From the NCBI GenBank assembly GCA_040901445.1, contig JBBDYQ010000002.1, forward strand, positions 310,001 to 374,000: DNA of 64,000 nucleotides, given 5' to 3'. The notes under the pieces are model-generated. The model made no database searches, was not told where the DNA came from, and was given only the letters and a program-made list of their open reading frames with translations. The position numbers and the translations under genes were made by a program. This document shows, in pieces, positions 32,181-40,514 of this stretch; the first letter of the stretch is position 1, and every line of letters begins with the position of its first letter. The DNA comes from Thermoleophilaceae bacterium. GTDB lineage: Bacteria > Actinomycetota > Thermoleophilia > Solirubrobacterales > Thermoleophilaceae.

Positions 32181-33605
32181 TCAGAGCCCGGCGGGCACGA
32201 CCGCGTTGCAGTTGACGTCGCGCACGTGCCGCTGCGTGCCGAGCGGCAGCGCGGGGTCGAAGCTGGCGTCACCGATCGGCTCCGACAGCGGCCCGCGCTC
32301 GTTGGCCGCCTCGTTGGCGGTGTCGTAGCAGGTGCCCTGGGTCCAGGGAGCGTCGAACGCCTGCGCCTTGGCCACGACGTCGTCGCGGTCGGCCGGCAGC
32401 AGCCAGCCCTGGGCCAGCTCGTGGTCGGCCCACGCGGTGACCTGCGCCACGTACCCGTCGTGTGTCGGGTAGAGCGACCGGATCTTGGCCGAGCTCCAAG
32501 AGCGGTGGGTGCCCCAGAGCGGACAGCCCTCCGCCGAGTTGTAGGCCACGGGCACGTGCACGAACGGATGGCGCAGGCCGCCCCTGGCCAGGCCGTGCTC
32601 GTCGCGCGACACCTCACCGGAAGCGTCGCGCTCGATGCGCGGGGCCGACGGCGGCAGGGTGCCGTCCTCGAGGAAGCGCTGCGTCCAGTGGGCGAGCGCG
32701 CGCGAGCTGTAGTCGACCGAGCCGCGGTTCACCGAGCAGGCCGCCTCCAGGGGATCGGGCACCGGCAGGCCCGCGGCGTGGTCGCGCTGGATCTCCCGCC
32801 AGACGTAGCCCCACCACGGCGTGGGGGCGTGGGCGGTGCCCGCCTCCTCCCACAGCACGTAGCGGTCGTCGTCGGGCGGGTGCTCGGCGAGGCCCTCCTC
32901 GTTGAGGTGGAAGATCGGCGTGGAGAAGTCGTCGAACGGACCGCCGCCCCGGGTGATGGTGAAGACGTCGATTCCCCCGCGGGCATATCCGCCGTTGATG
33001 AACGACGTGAGCCGCGACGCCGACTGCGACGCGCCCGTGGCCACGACGTGCTCGAGCGCCAGGCCATCCATGGGATCGAGGCCGGATGGGTCGCGCAGCG
33101 CCTGGATGGCCTGGCTGAAGATGTCGAACGAGAAGTCGTCGCCCGGGTGCAGCAGCGGCGCGTAGCGCACCGGGTCCCAGAGCTTCAGCGTGGTGGGCAG
33201 GCAGCACACCCCCGCGAGCTGTGCAGACACGCCCACGTACGCCGCGCCCTGCTCCATGAGGTACTCGCCCGCCGGCGGCCATACCGTCTCGAGGTCGTTC
33301 TGGCCCGTGACGTTGAGCCACTCCACGACCACCGTGCCGTTGAAGCGGTCCGGGTCCTCGGGCAGCCGCACGAGCATTCGGCTCCGGTACGGAGCGGTGG
33401 CGCCACGGGCCAGGTTCGTGGCCGTGCCGCCGAAGAAGTACTCCCTCTCCGTGTAGCCGTCGAGCGCGTAGAGGCTGTGGTTCCAGGGGTAGCCGCGCAC
33501 ACCCCCATCCACCGGTCCGTCGACCTCGGGGCTCGCCACCTGCGCCTGCGCGGCGGGGGCGAGCACGGCGGCCAGCGCGGCCGCGACGACGATCATCCGC
33601 CTCAT
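32181..33605 (-). CDS. Secreted alpha/beta hydrolase-domain protein (Abhydrolase_10-like)
   Basis: A 474-residue secreted protein (signal MIVVAAALAAVLAPAAQAQ). It resembles the alpha/beta hydrolase-domain family with RFNGTVVVEWLNVTGQNDLE near the N-terminus and a nucleophile elbow in VVATGASQSASRLTSFING at about residues 200-218 (Gly-x-Ser-x-Ser). GIDVFTITRGGGPFDDFST and the C-terminal HPFVHVPVAYNSAEGCPLWG also fit. Cys in GVCCLPT, CYDTANEA and NCNAV may form disulfides. It is probably an esterase acting outside the cell; the substrate is unknown. The ATG overlaps the upstream DUF6351 gene stop by 4 bp. Confidence 0.78.
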   Translation of the reverse strand: MRRMIVVAAALAAVLAPAAQAQVASPEVDGPVDGGVRGYPWNHSLYALDGYTEREYFFGGTATNLARGATAPYRSRMLVRLPEDPDRFNGTVVVEWLNVTGQNDLETVWPPAGEYLMEQGAAYVGVSAQLAGVCCLPTTLKLWDPVRYAPLLHPGDDFSFDIFSQAIQALRDPSGLDPMDGLALEHVVATGASQSASRLTSFINGGYARGGIDVFTITRGGGPFDDFSTPIFHLNEEGLAEHPPDDDRYVLWEEAGTAHAPTPWWGYVWREIQRDHAAGLPVPDPLEAACSVNRGSVDYSSRALAHWTQRFLEDGTLPPSAPRIERDASGEVSRDEHGLARGGLRHPFVHVPVAYNSAEGCPLWGTHRSWSSAKIRSLYPTHDGYVAQVTAWADHELAQGWLLPADRDDVVAKAQAFDAPWTQGTCYDTANEAANERGPLSEPIGDASFDPALPLGTQRHVRDVNCNAVVPAGL

Positions 33606-35797
33606 GGGATCACCTCCGAGCGCGGCGCCTCGCCCAGCGGGCGCCCGCCGTAGATCACGTCTCCACCCTCGTCCTGGTAGGTCTGCCACGGGATCGTGTC
33701 GACCTGATCGACACCGGGCCGGCTCCAGTCGCACACCCCCGTGGGGAACGCCCGCTGGAGCCGCTCCCACTGCTCGCCGGTGAACTGCACCGGGTAGTGG
33801 TCGGTGCGCGCCAGCGGCTTGAGGGTGCACTTGTTCACGTCCGTCTCCACTCCCTCGCCCGCCACGGTCCGCGGCGTGCCGTAGCGGGACTGGACGTCGC
33901 GCAGCTCGCACACCCGCCCGAGCCCCGGCAGCTCGATGGCCTCCGCCAGAGGCACCTGCGAGCAGCGGTCGCGCAGGTCGGCGGGCCGGTTGTCCACGAT
34001 CTTCTGGGCAAGTGGGGAGTCGCTGACGTCTGCCTCGACCGACGTCAGCCAATGGTCCATCGCCAGCAGGCCGGCGGTCGTGTAGCCCAGGTCGCCGATC
34101 AGCGGCACGTGCCCGAACCAGATCACGTGATTGCGGAAGTGCCCCTGTTCGCGCTCGAGCCGCGCGCGCGTGGCCCAGGTGCGATAGGCGTCGTGGAAGG
34201 CGCCGTGGTCGGGGCCGCGCAGGTCGATGATCGCCACCTGGTCGAGGTTGTTGGCCTTGTTCACTCCGCCGCTGCGGTACGCGTTGACGAGCGCCGGCTG
34301 ATCGGCCTCGAGCCGCTCGGGAGTGGGGTTCACGTCGATGTCGCCGCCGCCGACCTTCTCGTTGAGGTCCACGAACTGCGCCGGGGTGATCGATCCCTCC
34401 TCGAGCGCCTCCAGCCCGTACTGCACGCCCACGTTGTCCAGCGGCAGGCCGGCGAAGCCGCGGCCGATCTCGCGCTCGGGGGCGATCCACCGGTCCTCGG
34501 GTCGCGGACCGAGGACGTTGACCATGTAGTCGGCCAGCGTGCAGCGCACGCCGCCGGGGTTGGTCTCGGCGTCGTAGAGCTGCTCGTCCGTGACGCCCGG
34601 GCAGCCGGAGTCAGGATCCCCCAGCGACGTCCAGTAGAGGCTGTCGAGGACGATCGAGTTGACGTGGTTGGGGTGGTCCTCAACGGCCGCGATGTCCAGC
34701 GGCGTCCACACCACGCCGGGTGCCCACCTGGCCGGGTTCTCGAGGTACAGGCGCAGCAGGTGGTAGTCCACGAGCTGCTGCCCCGTGGACCACGCGTCCG
34801 GGAAGCTGCATTGCGGCAGGATGCCCTGGTAGACGCCGGGGTAGGCGTTGGCCACCTGCTGCTGGGTGAGGGAGCCGCCCGAGCAGCCCGTGCCGATCGT
34901 GAAGCGGATCAGGCCGTACTGCTCCACCAGCCGCTCCTTGGCCATGACGAGCGACTCGGCCTGGGTGGCGATGTTGCAGTTGTGGCCCGCGTTGTTCAGG
35001 GCCGTGGACATGACGGCGAAGCCGCGCGCCAGGGCGGGCTCGTTCATCACGCCGGGGGCCTCGCCCGCCTGGCGCTCGATGCCGCAGCTCGCCCCGTGGG
35101 TGATGAGCAGCTTGCGGTTCCAGCCCGGCTGCGGCGCCCAGGGCTCCCACTCCTCCGCGGGGTCGTAGAGCACGGCGATCCGGTACTGGTCGCGGTTCTG
35201 GTAGCCGGTCTCCACGCGGACCACGTAGGGCATCTCGACACCCTGGTCGGTGCGCGTGGTGCCCAGATCGGGGGGCGGGCTCTCCGGGTCGTAGGGGTTG
35301 AACTGCCCGGTGACGGAGGACTTGTAGAAGAGCTCGTACTCCACCGGCTGGTTGCACTGCTCGTCCACAGCGGTGTCCTGGCACGTCCACGGCTGCACCT
35401 GCGGGCCGGAGAAGACGGGGCCGCCGTTGGGATGGTTGAAGATCTCGATGCGGGCGCCGCCCGGCCCCGCGGGCAGATGCGCCTCCAGCACGTTGACGCC
35501 GTCGTCGAGGCCGGTGACGAGTCCCTCGAGCTCTCCATTCGCGCGCACGGCGAACGCGCCGGTGACGTCGCGGCCGTCGTCGGTCACGCGCACACCGGTG
35601 GGGTCGGCTCCCTCCGGCAGGTTCACGCGCACGAGCGCGTCGCCGGCGGAGATCAGGTCCGCGCGGTTGGACAGCACGTCGATGGACGGCGCAGTCTGCG
35701 CGGCGGCGCCCGGCGCCGGCAGCGCAGCCGCCGCGACCGCCGCCGCGAGCACTCGGCGCGCGACACGGCCTCGCCTACGAGACAGCTCCCCTGTCAA
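33602..35797 (-). CDS. Secreted DUF6351-family protein, alpha/beta hydrolase-like
   Basis: A 731-residue secreted protein from a TTG start with GGGGAG 5 nt upstream. A twin-Arg-like or Sec signal (RRVLAAAVAAAALPAPGAAAQ) precedes a beta-sandwich N-terminal domain (PSIDVLSNRADLISAGDALV). The main domain carries LLITHGASCGIERQAG and the elbow IGTGCSGGSLTQQQVAN (Gly-Cys-Ser-Gly-Gly), pointing to a serine hydrolase fold. DUF6351 has no assigned activity. Translationally coupled to the Abhydrolase_10-like gene, it may act with it on the same extracellular ester or polymer. Confidence 0.8.
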   Translation of the reverse strand: MTGELSRRRGRVARRVLAAAVAAAALPAPGAAAQTAPSIDVLSNRADLISAGDALVRVNLPEGADPTGVRVTDDGRDVTGAFAVRANGELEGLVTGLDDGVNVLEAHLPAGPGGARIEIFNHPNGGPVFSGPQVQPWTCQDTAVDEQCNQPVEYELFYKSSVTGQFNPYDPESPPPDLGTTRTDQGVEMPYVVRVETGYQNRDQYRIAVLYDPAEEWEPWAPQPGWNRKLLITHGASCGIERQAGEAPGVMNEPALARGFAVMSTALNNAGHNCNIATQAESLVMAKERLVEQYGLIRFTIGTGCSGGSLTQQQVANAYPGVYQGILPQCSFPDAWSTGQQLVDYHLLRLYLENPARWAPGVVWTPLDIAAVEDHPNHVNSIVLDSLYWTSLGDPDSGCPGVTDEQLYDAETNPGGVRCTLADYMVNVLGPRPEDRWIAPEREIGRGFAGLPLDNVGVQYGLEALEEGSITPAQFVDLNEKVGGGDIDVNPTPERLEADQPALVNAYRSGGVNKANNLDQVAIIDLRGPDHGAFHDAYRTWATRARLEREQGHFRNHVIWFGHVPLIGDLGYTTAGLLAMDHWLTSVEADVSDSPLAQKIVDNRPADLRDRCSQVPLAEAIELPGLGRVCELRDVQSRYGTPRTVAGEGVETDVNKCTLKPLARTDHYPVQFTGEQWERLQRAFPTGVCDWSRPGVDQVDTIPWQTYQDEGGDVIYGGRPLGEAPRSEVIP

Positions 35798-35852
35798 GTG
35801 ATCTCCCCGTTCGGCGGCGCGCTCTCCCGGGCGCGCCGGTGCGGGGATGAAA

Positions 35853-36521
35853 TCACATCTGCGTGCCCGGACCGCCCGGTGCCACGCCGGCGAGCAGGTC
35901 CGCGCTGAAGCGCGCGATTCGCTCCGGCGGATAGCGGCGTGGCTGCGTGAGCGTGAGCCGCGCGGCGTTCTCGACGAGCGCGAGGATGGCCTCCGCGGCC
36001 AGCTCGTGGTCGAGGTGGCCGAGGCCGAGGCGCGGCGCGCCCCACTGCACCATGGGCTCGAGCTGCCGCAGGATGCGAGCGCGGTGGCGATTCACCTCGG
36101 CCCGCACTCCCTGCGGTGTCCCGTCCGCCGGCAGGAGGATGAGCCGCCACGTGTCCGGGTTCGCGCGCACAGCCTCGAGCACCCCGCTGAAGCCGGCGGT
36201 GAGGAGCTCGCCCGGGTCACCGGAGAGCGGGGGCGTGGGCATGGCCTCCGCGATGGCCGAGAGCACGCGGTCCTGCTCGCGCTCGAGCAGCGCCTTGAGC
36301 AGCCCGTGCCGGTTGCCGAAGGCGTCGTAGACGACGGTCTTGGCGATGTCGGCCTCGCGGGCGACGGCCTCCATCGAGGCGCCCCCGTAGCCGTGGGCGG
36401 TGATGAGCGCCAGCGCGGCGTCCAGGAGCTGCTCCCGGCGCTGCTCTCGCGGCAGCCGGGGCGAGTACTTGCGGCGAGGGGAGACGGCCATCTCGCCGGA
36501 GAGCTTGACAAGCCGGGCCAT
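35853..36521 (-). CDS. TetR-family transcriptional regulator
   Basis: A 222-residue regulator. The TetR helix-turn-helix is visible: REQLLDAALALITAHGYGGAS, then MEAVAREADIAKTVVYDAFG and NRHGLLKALLERE. The C-terminal ligand-binding domain is helical (LAAEAILALVENAARLTL). The ATG at 36521 is 22 bp from the divergent ATG at 36544, and a palindrome fills the gap. An internal ATG at 36491 is a possible alternative. TATATT at 36529-36534 (minus strand) places the transcript start near the ATG, suggesting a leaderless mRNA. Confidence 0.9.
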   Translation of the reverse strand: MARLVKLSGEMAVSPRRKYSPRLPREQRREQLLDAALALITAHGYGGASMEAVAREADIAKTVVYDAFGNRHGLLKALLEREQDRVLSAIAEAMPTPPLSGDPGELLTAGFSGVLEAVRANPDTWRLILLPADGTPQGVRAEVNRHRARILRQLEPMVQWGAPRLGLGHLDHELAAEAILALVENAARLTLTQPRRYPPERIARFSADLLAGVAPGGPGTQM

Positions 36522-36545
36522 GGCTCTCAATATACGCCACCGTAT
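36505..36545. promoter_or_regulatory. Shared promoter region with palindromic operator for tetR and the membrane protein
   Basis: ATACG (36532-36536) and CGTAT (36541-36545) form a 14-bp palindrome with CCAC between. For the plus strand, TTGACA (36505-36510) sits 17 bp before CAATAT (36528-36533), giving a start near the ATG at 36544. For the minus strand, TATATT (36534-36529) lies 7 bp before the tetR ATG. Binding of TetR here would block both. Confidence 0.6.
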
Positions 36546-36942
36546 GTACGAGGCCGTATCAAAGGGTCGCGCGCTGGTCAGGACCGGCCTCAGCGGACTG
36601 ATGATCCTCACCATCATGGTCGTGGGAAGCCTGGTGCTGTGGGTGGGCGTGCCCGTCGGCTGGCTGTGGGTGGGGTCGCAGATCCAGGGCTCCACCGGCA
36701 ACATCGGCACGGCGCTCGCGGTGATGATGGGCGGAGTGGTGGCATCGGTGGTGCCGCTCGCCGCGATGCTCGCGTGGCTGGGGCGCAGGCAGGAGGCCCT
36801 GCGCGAGGCGCGCGGGCTGCCGCGGCCGGAGCACTCGGTGCTCGAGCGCGTGCTCGTGGTGACCGCCGCCCTGGCCGTCGTGACGTTCACCATCTGGTTC
36901 CTCGGCTTCGCCGGGCCCGGCCCGTCCCTGGCGCCGCAGTGA
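36544..36942 (+). CDS. Small membrane protein divergent from tetR
   Basis: A 132-residue protein with three predicted membrane helices: LMILTIMVVGSLVLWVGVPV (about 20-40), TALAVMMGGVVASVVPLAAM (about 57-80) and VLVVTAALAVVTFTIWFLGF (about 104-124). A basic helix (RRQEALREARGLPRPEHS) sits between the second and third. No family is recognised. The ATG at 36544 has no ribosome site and lies inside the operator, so it is likely translated from a leaderless transcript repressed by the adjacent TetR. Confidence 0.75.
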   Translation: MYEAVSKGRALVRTGLSGLMILTIMVVGSLVLWVGVPVGWLWVGSQIQGSTGNIGTALAVMMGGVVASVVPLAAMLAWLGRRQEALREARGLPRPEHSVLERVLVVTAALAVVTFTIWFLGFAGPGPSLAPQ

Positions 36943-37001
36943 GCGAGGGGCGGTGGCGGCCTCGGCCGCCAGGCTGGGAGATCGAGGACGGCTTCTCGCC
37001 C

Positions 37002-38528
37002 TCAGCGGTCCCGGAAGCGCACCACCCCACCGAACGTGCCCGCGTACGCGGCCCCGTCCGGGCCCAGGACCACGGCCCCGCCCTCGCTGTTGTGGCCCAG
37101 GCCCTCGCCGGCGAGCGCCTGGAAGCGGAGGTCGCCGGTGCGCCAGTCAAGCGCCGCGAGGTTCCAGGCGTCGGGAAAGCCGGCCGGCTTGACGAGCGTG
37201 TAGAGCAGTCCGGTCTCGCGCGAGACGACCGGCTGGGCCGACGGGGAGATCGCAGCGCTCGTCCAGGCCACCCGGCAGCCACGCCGGCCCACCACGACGC
37301 GCGCGATTCCGCCGCTGGTGGTGCGGCCGCCCTCGGTGGTGAGCAGGTTCTCGTAGCCGTAGGCGTTCATGGCCACCACCGAGCGCCCGGCCGCCACGAG
37401 GTGGGCCTCCACGCTGCCCTGCCCGGGCCGGAAGACCGGCACGGCGCAGGCCAGACGGCGGGCGCTGCGCCCGCGGATCCTCACGACGGTCACGCGCGGC
37501 GGGTTGAGCCCGTCGGCCACGGCCACGAAGCGGCCGGCCACGACGACGGGCGGCGTTCCCGATCCGAGGTGGAGGCGCCCGGCACGAGGGTCGGCCACGC
37601 CCTGGGGCAGCGGTTGGCGCCACACGACCCGCGGCGTGCCGTCCTCGCCGGCGCGCAGGCGGTACAGGGCGTAGCGCGTCACCACATACGTGCCCGTCGG
37701 GTCGGTGGCCAGGTCCTCCGCGATCGGCTCGTTCAGCCGGAGCGCCCGCGGCGGGCCGGCCTCGCGGGGCAGGGTCACGATCGTGCCCTGGTTGCCGGCC
37801 ACCCAGTCGCGCCCGTCGAAGCCCGCGCCCACCGCGAACGGGCGCTCGCCCGATCGCAGCACGTGCGAGAGGCCGATCGTGCCGGTCTGGCGCAGCGCGG
37901 CCCGGTCCACCGCCACCGTGATCAGCGTCCCGGCGTTGGTGGGCACCAGCAGCGAGCCGTCGGCGCGGACGACGAAGTGCGTGCCGCCCGCGAGGTCGGT
38001 GCGGTCGCCGCTCGTGCGCAGCGGCAGGGTGAGCGTGGCGATGGTGGCCAGCGTGTCCGGGTGGATCAGCCGCAGCGCCGGACCCAGGATGCCGTTACAG
38101 ACCGCCAGCAGCCTGGCGGTGGCGTCGAAGGCCAGCGACGCGCAGGTGCCGAACTGCAGCGCGCCGGCGCGCGCGGTGCCGCGACCGAGCGGCCCCGGGT
38201 TGGGCGATGCCGCCCCGTTGCCGGACGCCAGGCCGCTGCCGCTGGCCCCGTCGGGTGCCAGCGCGGGATTGGCGGGCGGGAACGGGCCGCTCAGCGGCCG
38301 CGGCTCGGCGGGCGCGCCCTGGAAGGGCGGCAGTGGGCCGTCGAGCGGGCCCGGGATCGGGATCGCGGGCAGCTGCGCGTGCGCGGGTCCCGGCGCGGCG
38401 GCTGCCAGGCCGGCGGCAAGCGCGACGACGACCGCGCAGGCGACGCCCCGCACCAACGAACGTCCCGCCTCACCCCGTATAGCGGGGTACTCCGGGACGT
38501 TCATCGAGCGCCGGCGGCCGGGGCGCAT
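37002..38528 (-). CDS. Secreted beta-propeller-like protein, last gene of the sulfatase operon
   Basis: About 508 residues if ATG 38528 is used, 500 from ATG 38504; neither has a strong ribosome site. A Sec signal (VACAVVVALAAGLAAAAPGPAHA) is followed by a Pro/Gly-rich linker. A body of strand pairs such as LLAVCNGILGPALRLIHPDT, RADGSLLVPTNAGTLITVAV, TDPTGTYVVTRYALYRL and VVVAGRFVAVADGL looks like propeller blades. Four or more Cys may pair. The start overlaps the stop of the 62-residue gene, so it belongs to the same transcript as the sulfatases. It may bind the sulfatase substrate, but this is inference only. Confidence 0.7.
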   Translation of the reverse strand: MRPGRRRSMNVPEYPAIRGEAGRSLVRGVACAVVVALAAGLAAAAPGPAHAQLPAIPIPGPLDGPLPPFQGAPAEPRPLSGPFPPANPALAPDGASGSGLASGNGAASPNPGPLGRGTARAGALQFGTCASLAFDATARLLAVCNGILGPALRLIHPDTLATIATLTLPLRTSGDRTDLAGGTHFVVRADGSLLVPTNAGTLITVAVDRAALRQTGTIGLSHVLRSGERPFAVGAGFDGRDWVAGNQGTIVTLPREAGPPRALRLNEPIAEDLATDPTGTYVVTRYALYRLRAGEDGTPRVVWRQPLPQGVADPRAGRLHLGSGTPPVVVAGRFVAVADGLNPPRVTVVRIRGRSARRLACAVPVFRPGQGSVEAHLVAAGRSVVAMNAYGYENLLTTEGGRTTSGGIARVVVGRRGCRVAWTSAAISPSAQPVVSRETGLLYTLVKPAGFPDAWNLAALDWRTGDLRFQALAGEGLGHNSEGGAVVLGPDGAAYAGTFGGVVRFRDR

Positions 38529-38689
38529 GCCTGTGATGCCACCGCCGTCATCGCCGGCCAGACGAGCAGGCCGTACCAGCGGTAGCGCTCGAAGCGGGCG
38601 GTGGTGATCAGGTTGATCACGTCCAGCGGCCCGCCGAGGTCGCGGCGGATGAGTGCGGCAAGCGGCCGCGGGCGGATTCGGGTGAGCAT
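38501..38689 (-). CDS. 62-residue protein between sulfatase and propeller genes
   Basis: The ATG at 38689 follows GAGAGGA by 8 nt, a good ribosome site. The product begins MLTRIRPRPLAALIRRDLGG and ends with RWYGLLVWPAMTAVASQACA, one hydrophobic stretch that could be a membrane anchor. It lies 22 bp after the sulfatase stop and overlaps the start of the next gene. Ribosome site, spacing and sense of transcription support it as real. I do not recognise a family. Confidence 0.55.
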   Translation of the reverse strand: MLTRIRPRPLAALIRRDLGGPLDVINLITTARFERYRWYGLLVWPAMTAVASQACAPAAGAR

Positions 38690-38711
38690 CTGGTCGTCCT
38701 CTCTCGCTCGG

Positions 38712-40514
38712 TCAGGCCCCGGGTGTGAGCTCGCAGAACCAGCGCGCCAGGTCCGCGGCGCGCTGGGCGTTCGACGGGCCCCCGAGCACCTGCGGGGACC
38801 CGCCCTCGTAGAGGAAGCGCGCCGGGTTGGGCTGCTCCATCGGCACCACGAGGTAGCTGCCCGGACGCGCGCCCACCCACGGGTTGGGAAGGCCCCTGTC
38901 CGACAGCTCCAGGCTCGGCGGCTCGGGCAGGCGGGTGATGGGCGCGCGCGGGCCATAGGCCGGCACGTCCACCGGTGAGAACTTCTCCTCCTCGCGCTCG
39001 TAGAGCCAGGCCAGCATGTCCTCGGCCAGCGCCTGGTAGCCGGGGTCGTTGGCGAGATTCCGGATCTCGAACGGGTCGTTCCAGGTGTCGTAGAGCTCGT
39101 ACTCCTGGCCGTCGCGCAGCTCCTCCCCCGCGAAGTGCTGGTCGGCCACCGCCACGTAGCGGGCGAACTTGTGCCGGCCATCGAAGATCGCGCGGATGTG
39201 GGTGTTGGTGGGCACCGCCGTGCCGGCGTTGGTGGTCGGGTACTCGTCGATGCGGTACAGGATCGAGTCGCGCGGGCCGGGGTCGTCCGGATCCTCGAGC
39301 GAGGAGACGAGGCTCACGCCGCGCAGCCACGGCCAGCGGCGCACGGGATCCGGCTCCCCCGCGATCTCGAGCAGCGTGGGCACGAGGTCCACCGCCTCGC
39401 CAAGCGCCTGCGAGCGCCGCCCGCGCGGGAAGCGCTTGGGGTAGACGACGGTGAACGGCACGCGGTTCTGCTCGTCGTACATCGTCGTGCCCTTGTTCTG
39501 CAGGCGGTGGGCGGAGGCGAGCTCGCCGTGGTCGGCCGTGCGCACGATCACGGTGTCGTCGAGCACACCCTGGTCCACGACTTCTCTCACGGCGGCCCCG
39601 AGCATGTCCTCTGTCCCCACGATCAGGTCGTGGTAGGTGTTGATGTGGCCGCGCCAGTACTCGGGGTTGTCGAACTCCGCGGCCGGCGTTCCGGCCACGA
39701 TCGCCGCCACGTTGCGGAAGCGAGCATGGGCGGTGGGCTTGTCGCTCGTGGTCGGCTCCGCGTGGAAGGACGGCTCGAGCTCCGGGCGGTGGTCGGGGCG
39801 CTGGAAGTCCACGCGAAACCCGCGCGGGTAGAACTGGATGTCGTGCGGGTTGAGCAGGCTCAGCACGCACAGCCAGGGCTTGGCGTCGCGGGCGTGGCCG
39901 CGCAGGAAGTCGACGGCCTGGGCGGTCCAGAGCGGGTCGTTGGTGTAGCCGTCGTTGTAGGCGCCGACGTCGGCGGGAGGCGAGATGGCCGAGTGGTCGA
40001 AGCCGTAGCCGCGCAGCGGGTTGCCCTGGGCGGTGTCGAGCAGGGCCTCCGCGTTGGTGGGCGGGTCGCCCGGGAACGACAGGTGCCACTTCCCGAAGAA
40101 GGCCGTCTGGTAGCCCAGCTCCTTGAACAGGTCGCCGATCGTGGGGATCGACGGGTCCATCGTGAACTGGAGGCCGAGCACGAAGGTGCCGTACACGCCC
40201 TGCTGGGGCGCGTACATCCCGGTCCAGTGACACGCGCGCGAGGGGGAGCACGCCATCGCCGAGGCGTGGAAGCGGTCGATGCGCGTGCCGTTGGCGTCCA
40301 GCCAGCAGCGCACCGGGGTGGGCAGGTCCTCGGGCAGCCGGTCCTGATGGCGCTCCTGGTCGGTCATCAGGATCAGCACGTTGGGGCGTCTCCCCGCCGC
40401 GGCCGAGCGGTCGGCAAGCGCCGCGCCGCCCAGGCCGACGACGCCGGCGGCCGCTGCCATCCGCCCCGCCTTCGCCAGCAGCTCGCGGCGGTCGCTGGTC
40501 TCGCCCGCGCTCAC
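38712..40514 (-). CDS. Tat-exported sulfatase with canonical CSPSR active site
   Basis: A 600-residue arylsulfatase-type enzyme. The N-terminus has a twin-Arg signal (SDRRELLAKAGRMAAAAGVV, then GLGGAAL). The metal site is NVLILMTDQERHQD. The formylglycine motif is in MACSPSRACHWTGMY (Cys at about residue 92, CxPxR). FGKWHLSF, LLNPHDIQFY and TADHGELASAH complete the active site. The C-terminal region (DGQEYELYDTWNDPFEIRNL) is typical of the family. It hydrolyses sulfate esters after Cys is converted to formylglycine by an FGE not seen in this window. The GTG start overlaps the upstream propeller gene stop. Confidence 0.92.
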   Translation of the reverse strand: MSAGETSDRRELLAKAGRMAAAAGVVGLGGAALADRSAAAGRRPNVLILMTDQERHQDRLPEDLPTPVRCWLDANGTRIDRFHASAMACSPSRACHWTGMYAPQQGVYGTFVLGLQFTMDPSIPTIGDLFKELGYQTAFFGKWHLSFPGDPPTNAEALLDTAQGNPLRGYGFDHSAISPPADVGAYNDGYTNDPLWTAQAVDFLRGHARDAKPWLCVLSLLNPHDIQFYPRGFRVDFQRPDHRPELEPSFHAEPTTSDKPTAHARFRNVAAIVAGTPAAEFDNPEYWRGHINTYHDLIVGTEDMLGAAVREVVDQGVLDDTVIVRTADHGELASAHRLQNKGTTMYDEQNRVPFTVVYPKRFPRGRRSQALGEAVDLVPTLLEIAGEPDPVRRWPWLRGVSLVSSLEDPDDPGPRDSILYRIDEYPTTNAGTAVPTNTHIRAIFDGRHKFARYVAVADQHFAGEELRDGQEYELYDTWNDPFEIRNLANDPGYQALAEDMLAWLYEREEEKFSPVDVPAYGPRAPITRLPEPPSLELSDRGLPNPWVGARPGSYLVVPMEQPNPARFLYEGGSPQVLGGPSNAQRAADLARWFCELTPGA

